From: Gordionus sp. m RMFG-2023
Lineage: Eukaryota > Nematomorpha > Gordioida > Chordodea > Parachordodidae
Direction of reading: 5' to 3'
DNA: 64,000 bases
Assembly: GCF_954871325.1 (NCBI RefSeq)
Contig: NC_088775.1
Coordinates: 24,715,561-24,779,560 of the forward strand
Position numbers and translations under genes: made by a program. The stretch's first letter is position 1. Each line of letters opens with the position of its first letter. Shown piece after piece: positions 24,539 to 33,253 of the stretch. The notes under the pieces are model-generated. The model worked only from the letters and a program-made list of their open reading frames with translations, did no database searches and was not told the origin of the DNA.

Positions 24539-24617
24539 CAGGGATGCGAACCCGGCAAAATTTTTACCCAGGTTTGGTTAGCGGGTTTTCTCCTCAAGGT
24601 TCGGGTTAGAATCCTTG
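24539..24617. mobile_element. 79-bp micro-element related to hAT-2 ends
   Basis: It starts CAGGGATGCGAACCCGGCAA, nearly the reverse complement of the right end of hAT-2 (36130-36156), and ends GGGTTAGAATCCTTG. Flanks TTATCGCC (24531-24538) and TTTTCGCC (24618-24625) are an 8-bp duplication with one mismatch. It is essentially two termini joined. Confidence 0.75.
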
Positions 24618-24667
24618 TTTTCGCCCCATTAGATTTCAAATTTATATTATACATTAAATAGATATTT

Positions 24668-25760
24668 AAAAAACACCGTATCTAGAGTACATCTTCACTA
24701 AAATTTTATTTAAACATGTTAGCCGTGCTTATTTTAGCCCATTTACGTTAAAAAAATTCGAAAAACTTTAAAAACAACGATTATGACAATTGTCACTTAT
24801 CTAGGGTACATCTTCACTTAAACTTTATTTAAACATGTTAGCAATGCTTATTTTAGCCCATTTATGTCAAAAAAAATCGAAAAATTTTAAAAACAACGAT
24901 TGTGACAATTGTCACCTATCTGTGGTACATCTTCACTAAAATTTTATTTAAACATGTTAGCAATGCTTATTTTAGCCCATTTACGTCAAAAAAATTAGAA
25001 AAGCTTTAAAAACAACGATTATGACAATTCTCACTTATTTAGGGTACAACTTCACTGAAATTTTATTTAAACATGTTAGCAATGCTTATCTTAGCCCATT
25101 TACGTCAAAAAAATTCGAAAAACTTTAAAAACAACGATTATGACAATTGACACTTATCTAGGGTACATCTTCACTTAAATTTTATTTAAACATGTTAGCA
25201 ATGCTTATTTTAGCCCATTTACGTCAAAAAAATTCGAAAAACTTTAAAAACAACGATTATGACAATTGTCACTTATCTAGGGTCATCTTCAATTAAATTT
25301 TATTTAAACATGTTAGCAATGCTTATTTTAGCCCATTTACGTCAAAAAAATTCGAAAAACTTTAAAAACAACTATTATGACAATTGTTACTTTTCTAGGG
25401 TACATCTTCACTGAAGTTTTATTTATACATGTTAGCAGTACTTATTTTAGCCTATTTAAGTCAAAAAATTTAAAAAACTTTAAAAATAACTATTATGACA
25501 ATTGTCATTTATCTAGGGTACATATACATTAAATTTTACCTGTTAAATAAACATATTTATGCCCATTAGCGTCACAAAAAAATCTTATATGTTCAAAAAT
25601 ACCTACCTATTATGATAATTATCATTTTTCCAGGGAACATCTTCATTGAATTTATAATATAATATCTTTACAATATAAATTATATTATAACCCTTTTGTG
25701 TCCAAAAATTTCAAAAATCTTAAAAAATAACGCATATGACAATTGTCGCATTAAAAAAAG
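24668..25760 (-). repeat. 119-bp units in reverse orientation, right arm of element B
   Basis: About eight or nine minus-strand units, clear from 24668 to 25510 and progressively degenerate to 25760. GACAATTGTC or variants lie near 24785, 24904, 25260, 25379, 25498 and 25738. Confidence 0.88.
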
Positions 25761-25784
25761 TTTGACATAAATATTAAAAAAAAA

Positions 25785-25975
25785 TAATTTAGAAAAACCA
25801 CCTCTTTTAATATACTTAAAATATAGATATATTTATAAAAAAAAATTATTTAGAAAAAGAAAAACCAGCTCTTTTATATATTTTTAAAATATAGATATAT
25901 TAATAAAAAAATTATTTAGAAAAACCACCTCTTATAATAAAATAAACTTAAAATATAGATATATTTATAAAAATA
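25785..25975. repeat. Degenerate tandem repeat, about 65-70 bp, three copies
   Basis: Three imperfect copies each contain ATTTAGAAAAA, CCACCTCTT or CCAGCTCTT, and AAAATATAGATATATT. The repeat is confined to the inner right arm of element B. Confidence 0.65.
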
Positions 25976-26397
25976 ATATAAAAAAACTATAGAAGATTTG
26001 ACCTAAAAGATTATTTATTTATGATAAAATTAACAAAAGTATTTCTTAAAAAAGATTTAAAAATTTATAAAAAAAGCAACAAAATATGTTTCAAAAATAT
26101 TTTTGTATTTCAAAAATTATTTTTTGCTTAAAATTTTTAGCTCGAAAATATGAATTTTTTTTTATTTAAAAAAATCAAATAAATAAATCCATTTTTATTA
26201 TAAGATCAAAACATATTTGAAATAAAATTAAAAAAATTTTTTTGTTTGATAATAATAAAATATTAACATTAAATATAAATAAAATAAATTATTTCACTAA
26301 AAATAAATAAATAAAATTCTACAGTATTATTTAAAATATCTCAATAACATAAAAATAAATTTTGGCTCTAAATTAAATTAAACTCAAGCTAACCTCT

Positions 26398-26597
26398 GAG
26401 TCGACTAAGTGAGCCGACTAAATGAGCCGACTAAGCGAGCCGACTAAGTGAGCCGACTAAGCAAGGACTAAGCGAGCCGACTAAGCGAGCCGACTAAGCG
26501 AGCCGACTAAGCGAGCCGACTAAGCGAGCCGACTAAGCGAGCCGACTAAGCGAGCCGACTAAGCGAGCCGACTAAGCGAGCCGACTAAGCGAGCCGT
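26398..26597 (-). repeat. 13-bp tandem array next to right end of element B
   Basis: About fifteen copies of GAGCCGACTAAGC, nearly perfect in the distal half, lie just inside the right terminus. Elements A and C carry single or differently arranged versions of the same GCCGACTAAG-type motif, so this is a local expansion of a subterminal motif. Confidence 0.9.
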
Positions 26598-26849
26598 TTT
26601 ATCGACTAGAAACTAGGCTCGAGTCGTAGCTAAGTCGACTCGGCTTAGCCGTTTAACAACACTAATACTAATATTATTATCAAATGTCTCTTATGCTTAC
26701 CATATAAAAAGTATATTGTAGCATCTAAGTCAATAACAGCTAATTTATGGAAACATATCTCTGTAAGTTTACATAAAATGTATTAATAATATATAGAATA
26801 ATTAAATGAATTAACTTTATAAGAATAATTAATATTAAATAAATATTTA

Positions 26850-27176
26850 TGTTGCGTTATTATAATTATATATTTTTGTAATCTAATTTTATTTTTATAT
26901 TACATTTTATGAATTCAAATTTATCTTTTCAACTTAACTTTTTATTTTTGTAATTCAACTTATATTACTTATTATTTTGCGTAACCTTATTTATATAACT
27001 TTCGGTTTAACTTTACTTTTTTTTTATATTATTTTATTTTTTATATTCTAATTTATATTTTATAAAACGTATAAATACCTTAAGAAAAGAAAAAGAAATT
27101 AGTCAATAAAGTTAATAAAATATATTTTTACTGACTCGAACCTCGCACCATATCGTCACCACCCATATTCTTTGCA
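26850..27176 (+). repeat. 5' LTR, 327 bp
   Basis: Begins TGTTGCG and ends CATATTCTTTGCA. Directly repeated at 28748-29074. Confidence 0.92.
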
Positions 27177-27224
27177 TGGTGCCCTTTGGGTGGTGGACTA
27201 GAAAAAGATGACTACCTAATCTGC

Positions 27225-27595
27225 TGAGATGACCATCTAATCTATGACGATTGCTTAATCCATTGAGATGACTCTATTTATATGACTACCTATTGTGACG
27301 ATTGTTTAATCCATTGAGATGACTCTATTTAGACTACCTATTGTGACGATTGTTTAATCCATTGAGATGACTCTATTTAGACTACCTATTGTGATGATTG
27401 TTTAATCCATTGAGATGACTCTATTTATATGACTACCTATTGTGTTGATTGCTTAACCTATGGAGATGACTACCTATTATGACTCTACCTTGTGCTTAAC
27501 CATGGAGATGACTACCTATTATGACTACCTTATCTATTGTGATGTTATGACTACCTTATCTATTGTGACTACCTAAACTACTGAGATGACCAAGA
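27225..27595. repeat. About 48-bp degenerate tandem repeat inside the LTR element
   Basis: Repeated blocks of GATGACTCTATTTA, GACTACCTATTGTGA and GATTGTTTAATCCATTGA occur with a period near 48 bp in the best-conserved part. It is located in the leader region, between the primer-binding site and the rest of the interior. Confidence 0.85.
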
Positions 27596-28747
27596 ATCAA
27601 ACCTTAGTACGTTCTTTCATGCAAAAAGCTTCTTTCTTTATGGTGTCCCGGCTCTGGATGTTGGACTGGAATATAATAGCCAGCACCTAACCTAATGTGA
27701 CAACCTAGGAAGAACTGATATGGAAGTTGAACGATAGGTTATGAATTCTATTTTGTGAGACCAATGATGGTTACTTATTATTCTAATCCACGTAAGAAGT
27801 ATTATAAATTAAAATTTTATGCCAGGATAAAGGCATGTTATAAATTTTTAAAATTACTAAAATGTAAAATCATAATGGATAATATTGATATTTTTTGATT
27901 TCTTGAATGGAATTGTTGTAAATTAACTAAACCTAAAGATGAATTCTTAGATATAATTAAAAATAAACCATTAAAAATCCTAAACAAGAAGATAAAACTT
28001 AATTTTAAATATGTTAAAATGTAATTAAAACATATGAATTAAAAGGGATTGATTCTTATAAGTAATACTTAATATGATAAAAATGTTTTTGAAATAAAGC
28101 TTTTGAAAGTATGAAGAATTTTTATTAAAAATAACACTTTTTGAATTAAAATTAGGGTGTTAAATTTAAATTTTTTATTTAAAGAGAGGGAAATGTGAAT
28201 AATATTTTATTTGCATATTTTAACCTCGGAGATTGAAAATAAATAAAAATAAATTAAATATTAAAACGCTACTAATTAAATATTGAAACGCTAAAAAATG
28301 TAAAACGCAAAAAATGTAAAACGCTAAAAGTATAAAACGCTATGATTAACTTAACACCTAAAAAATAATATAATAATCATTTATCATTCCTTATTTTGGA
28401 TTTTATTCCTTATTCCTTAAATTATCATTCCTTATTACATATTTTATTGTTTCGAAATTCAAAATGTTATTCGTGCATATTCATATATTTGATTTGATCA
28501 ACTATTCCAAATTATATATTCCGATTTATTCCAAATTCCAATATTCGACTGGATTAATTATGAAATATGAGAAATACGATAAGGATATCAAGCTAACGAT
28601 AACGTTCAACGATTTCATCAAACCTACGAGAACATTTGAGACTTATGCGCTAACCAAGAAGAAACCGAATACAATCGAAACGGGAAAAACTTCTAGAACA
28701 ACAAACTCTCTATGACTTCTCCGATGAAATTATCAGAAGAGGGAGAA

Positions 28748-29074
28748 TGTTGCGTTATTATAATTATATATTTTTGTAATCTAATTTTATTTTTATATTA
28801 CATTTTATGAATTCAAATTTATCTTTTCAACTTAACTTTTTATTTTTGTAATTCAACTTATATTACTTATTATTTTGCGTAACCTTATTTATATAACTTT
28901 CGGTTTAACTTTACTTTTTTTTTATATTATTTTATTTTTTATATTCTAATTTATATTTTATAAAACGTATAAATACCTTAAGAAAAGAAAAAGAAATTAG
29001 TCAATAAAGTTAATAAAATATATTTTTACTGACTCGAACCTCGCACCATATCGTCACCACCCATATTCTTTGCA
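28748..29074 (+). repeat. 3' LTR, 327 bp
   Basis: Same sequence as the 5' LTR. It is preceded by the purine tract at 28735-28747 and followed by the target duplication ATTTA. Confidence 0.92.
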
Positions 29075-30631
29075 ATTTATATATATAAAACATATATCTA
29101 TAGAGAAAGCATACTAACCAATCCGTATATATAAAACAAACCATAGATAATAAGAAAATTAATTCAGCCACATCAAGTAAGTTAAAACAAACTAAACTTG
29201 ACTTTGGTGGAAAATCAAATTTTAAAGGTATCAGCAAAGATAAATTTGATTCACAAATTATTAAATTATAATAAATGGAAATCACCCATATACAACCTGT
29301 GATGATGAAGATTTTGTTGAGCTGATAAACACCCTGCAATCTAATATGAAGATTATATGCAGATAAACCTTAACCTTAAGAATCAAAATATTTTGTTCAA
29401 ATGAAGGATATTCTAATAGAAAAATTGTTAGAGCCTAATTATGTTTGTACAACAGCTGACTACTGGACAGCATTTAATCGGTAAATATTATTTTTTACTA
29501 AAGTGCACAATACATTTGGTTATCTTTTGTTATATTAATAATGGCTCCTATATTGGTATAACAGTACATTGGATTGATGTGGAGAAATTGGAAAGGCGTT
29601 CAGCTATTCTAGCCTGCCAAAGACTACAAGGTAGGCATACATATAATGTGATCAGCAAAGCCTTAACTGCTGTTTTTAATGAGTTCCATATCCAAAATAA
29701 AAATATCTGCACAATAACGGATAATGCAAGCAACTTTTCAAAGGCGTTTAGGTATGCCTAACTAATTTACTATATAAATTATTTCTCTTAGAGTATTTAG
29801 CTGCCCATCTATTATAATGGAGGAAGATTCTGTTTCTGATATTGAATATATCTCAATAGAAGATATAATGTCTTCCTCTGGGCTCTCCAGTTATGATATT
29901 AATGACTTCGACTACCTTCCCAGGCATCGAAGATGTTTTTGCCATACATTAAACTTAGTGGCAACACAAGATGCCAACAAGTTACTGTTAAACAATGATG
30001 GGTATTGGAAAGTTTATAACTTAGCTATATCTAAATGCCAACGTTTGTGGAATCTCCAAAATAAATCTGGGCCATCCGACTTATTAAAAAAAAATTACAT
30101 TCTCAACTCCCATATCCCGTTATAACAAGATGGGGTTCCTTTTATAAATCCCTGGCCAAAATATTATCTTTTTTAAATCAAGTGCCTGTGGAATTTGATT
30201 CATTATATGATGAATTAAAATTGTGTAGATTCACATCAGATGATCGTGATTTTATAAAAGAATATTATAATGTAAATTTAAATTAATGTCTTATAAAAAT
30301 TTACAATTTAAAAATTAGATTATGCAACCAGTGTCCAAAGCTATATATATTTTTATATTCGATGTAAATATTCAATTTTGCGATATTTTTTTATATAAAT
30401 AAATTGTATATTATTTTAAATAACTGATTATACTTTGTTTATCCTAATTTTTTTATATTAAATAAATGCATTCAATAAATAAATAATGCGCATATGAATG
30501 ATGTATAAAGTAAGTAACTAGTTACTTTTGAAAATAACTGTAACTAATAACTAGTTACTTTTGTAAAAATGTAACTAGTAACTGTAACTAGTTATGTTTC
30601 AAAAGTAACTTTTAACATCACTAATATATAT

Positions 30632-31632
30632 ATAACCATTTTAATACATTGGGAATATAATCTAAAATGTGTTTGAAATAATGCAAAGCATCCATATCAT
30701 TTTTTAGGACTATATCAACCATAGTTAATCTTTTAATCATAGTTATTCAGCTAATAAGGTATCATAAGATACTTTAACATCTTCATGATAAAAATCTAAC
30801 AAATATTCATTTTTTCTATCACCATCTGAAAAAGGTTAGGAAGGCTTTTGTGGAAGTAATATCTGCAGATTGGTAAGTGCTGCAGGATGAATTAAAAACC
30901 ATTAATTTATTTGGGTTATAAATAAATCTAGGAGAGGGGACATTTGTTTAATAATACTCAAACACGTATAGCTTTGCTTTTTTAGACTCAACAATAACAT
31001 ATAAAATATGAAATTCAACAATAGCTCTAATTTCCTTAAGTTCTAATAAAATGCTCTCCGCTATTCTCATCTTGTCATGTTTTTGAAAAGTATTACATAA
31101 ATAGTTGTATAATTAAATAATACATTCTAATGAGAAAAAAATTTGGAGTAAGTATTGAATCCAATAATTTTCTTGTTTCTGAGGAAATATTTCTTTCAAG
31201 CCATGATATTTCAGTAAAAGCATTAATAATCGGCTTAACTCCATAAAAGCTGTTACTGCTTGATGGCGGAAACTCGATCTCGTTGGACAAGTTTGCAATT
31301 TCTTTCTCCCTGGACAAGGAATTTCAGAGGGAGGTAATTATTATTTGACTAGAAATTTAGATAAATATTACGCTACTAGAAATTTGAAAATAATAGGTAA
31401 ATATTACGCCAAGGAAAACTTAAAATCGAAATTAATTGATAAAATAACTTAGTAGATGAATGTAATAAATAAATGTAATTAAATATATATATGAGATAGG
31501 AATAAATATTAACAAATATATATTAATATAAACAATAATATTTTTTAAAAATATATTCCGGCATCTGCATTTTTTGGCTTGGGGGGGGGGGGGGGTTGTC
31601 CCCCTGCCCCTCCCACTGCGTACGCGCCTGTA
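30632..31632 (-). mobile_element. DNA-transposon remnant, one end visible
   Basis: The right boundary is suggested by CCTCCCACTGCGTACGCGCC preceded by a 15-G run (31581-31595). Read on the minus strand this is a CAGGCGCGTACGCAG-type terminus common among invertebrate DNA transposons. Minus-strand peptide scraps EFPPSSSNSFYGVKPIINAF and, after a frame change, KMRIAESILLELKEIRAIVE suggest decayed transposase coding sequence. The second terminus was not found, and hAT-1 ends just to the left. The superfamily is uncertain. Confidence 0.4.
31347..31412. repeat. Short imperfect direct duplication
   Basis: CTAGAAATTT followed by TAAATATTACGC occurs twice within 66 bp, with a small insertion in the second copy. 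Confidence 0.55.
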
Positions 31633-32289
31633 TTCATGTAATCTTTATTATTTCTTTTACTCTATTATGTGGCAATACGGATATTTAATAATTAGAATAA
31701 AATCGAAATAAAAGGATTTTATAAATTTATATTTAAATCTAATTCAATTTATATACATTTAGATTATTGTAGCATATTAATATAAATCACAAGTAATCAT
31801 ATAATCTTTTATTTCAAACAAATAAACCATTTATACAAATAATATTATTCATATACATTCTGACAACATCATAATAATCAATATATAAAATCCATAATAC
31901 CAGCAATTTTTTTATATAACATCGTTTTTTTACTTTATATTATTCAAAAACATTTTATTACTTGCAGAAATATTTCATCATCTTAGAAAAATATTTATCT
32001 TATTTTACTTAAAAACTTATATTTTGTTTTATGTTTATATTCTCATTTATATTTTATTTAAGTTATCTATATTTTTAATATATTTTTATATTATATTTTA
32101 CATAATTAGATGAAATTATTATATTTAGAGTATTATTATTTTGAAGAATAAATTGTTTTTATCTCCGACATATTCGAAGTCTACATGTTGGTAGTGTTAT
32201 GCTATACAAATACTTAATTATAATTAAATATCTTACGATATATGATACTAAATATTTTTTTGATGAATATATAGGCGACATAGTTAATC
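31633..32289. other. AT-rich DNA, nothing recognised
   Basis: No open frame, repeat or RNA gene supported. Confidence 0.5.
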
Positions 32290-33253
32290 ATATCCACTGA
32301 AAATTTAAGGTCTATTTTTTACTACGATGATTTAGAAGACATGATAATAGCTTATCAATTTATTCAAGGAACGGAATTCAGTAGCGCAGATGGCAAAGGT
32401 TCACCATCAACGCTCAACAATATGAAAGAATATAGTTAACGTCGTATTATATATTTTTTTACATAACATGTTGTAAAATTGATAAAGATCTATTAATTAA
32501 AATAAATTAATGAAAATTAAACAATTGATTAATAATAATAGTATAAGTATATGGAGCTTCCGGCATATTAGGGCAATGGAGACTTATTTTTAAGCAGATT
32601 TGAGGATATTTTTAAAGATACTTAAAACAAAGCTGAATCATTTACGGGGAGATTACTGGATGGCGAGTATATTAAGCTGAAAGACATATGCTCGCCGAAG
32701 GACTTCATCAACCCAACAATTTAGATTGAAAAATTTTAATTATTACATTCTAAAAAATCACGAATGCAAGTTTAATTTTATTTAAGGGGACAGTTCAGGA
32801 GAAGAATGAAACGTAGATTAATTGGGTAACCGTCTTTGTGTTTTAAGAAATGAATGCTCACTTGATTATACATTATAGTAAGGTGATTGAAAAGGTTAGG
32901 ATATTATCTATTAAAATATATGAGGCAAAGAGTTACACTTAGCGAAAATATTGCATTTAGCTGAAGTTTTAAGTTTAAAAGATGAATTAGAGGAGGTAGA
33001 ATTGAAAGAGGTTATTATTGCAAAAGTAGAAAATGTTGTAGTTTTGCGTTACAAAAAAACGCATTATGCAAATCGTAAACAAAAATGTTTTATTAAAATA
33101 TCCCCGTCTATGTAAATGAGAAAAAAACGCGTGATATTTGTAGATTTTTTCATACTTTAACAGTTTTAACAAGTGGGATGTAGAACTTTTTATTCTTCGC
33201 TAGGGAGACTATGCAAATGTTGATTAAAGAAAAAGGATATATAATGGAGAAAT

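Larger units (their letters stand above)
21142..26664. mobile_element. Giant fold-back element B (5.5 kb) inserted in hAT-1
   Basis: A perfect 8-bp target duplication ATACTAAT (21134-21141 and 26665-26672) flanks it. Ends are TAGTGTTGTTAAAAAGTCGA and GCCGTTTAACAACACTA. The left arm has a GTCG/CGAC-rich subterminal block and thirteen 119-bp units (21400-22980). The right arm has about eight or nine inverted units (24668-25760), degenerate AT repeats and a 13-bp array. The centre matches element A (hairpin at 23677-23712) but carries extra insertions at 23208 and 24539, plus unrelated sequence from about 23825 to 24665. Non-coding. It shows that this family makes 8-bp duplications, as hAT elements do. 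Confidence 0.9.
26850..29074 (+). mobile_element. Non-autonomous LTR retroelement, young and structurally whole
   Basis: Two direct 327-bp LTRs (26850-27176 and 28748-29074) start TGTTGCG and end TTTGCA. They appear identical by eye, so the insertion is recent. A 5-bp target duplication ATTTA flanks the element (26845-26849 and 29075-29079). TGGTGCC directly after the 5' LTR is a plausible primer-binding site, and AGAAGAGGGAGAA before the 3' LTR is a polypurine tract. The 1.57-kb interior carries no recognisable gag or pol. It is therefore a TRIM/LARD-like element that would have relied on another element's proteins. It sits inside hAT-1 and is among the youngest insertions here. Confidence 0.9.
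21008..30285 (+). pseudogene. hAT-1 transposase, split and decayed
   Basis: The ATG at 21008 starts MNSESDDEEIIPSPS and KKDLPWPSFEKYF, the usual acidic leader before a BED finger. Element B interrupts it at 21141. The reading resumes after 26672 with IKCLLCLPYKK and NLWKHI, a BED-type Cys-x2-Cys plus His pattern, but one frame off, so at least one indel is present. A GTAAGT donor follows at 26765. Core exons after the LTR element include VCTTADYWTAFNR (about 29430), CTITDNASNFSKAF (about 29710), RCFCHTLNLVA (about 29930) and, after one further shift, VITRWGSFYKSLA (about 30120). The C-terminal dimerisation motif of hAT transposases is not seen. The conserved core residues identify the superfamily clearly. 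Confidence 0.85.
20324..30623 (+). mobile_element. hAT-1: autonomous-type hAT carrying two nested insertions
   Basis: The left end TTGTGATGTTAAGG and the right end CTTTTAACATCACTA are inverted. Both subterminal regions carry GTAACTAGTAACTGTAACTA-type repeats. Flanks are CTATATAT (20316-20323) and ATATATAT (30624-30631), one mismatch. Without its two insertions the element is about 2.5 kb, a normal hAT size. Giant element B (21142-26664) sits in the transposase N-terminal exon and an LTR element (26850-29074) just downstream. Both insertions have intact target duplications. Confidence 0.85.

Noticed and set aside
21142-26664. Giant element B as an LTR element
   Set aside because: Its repeated arms are inverted, not direct, and its target duplication is 8 bp with hAT-like ends.
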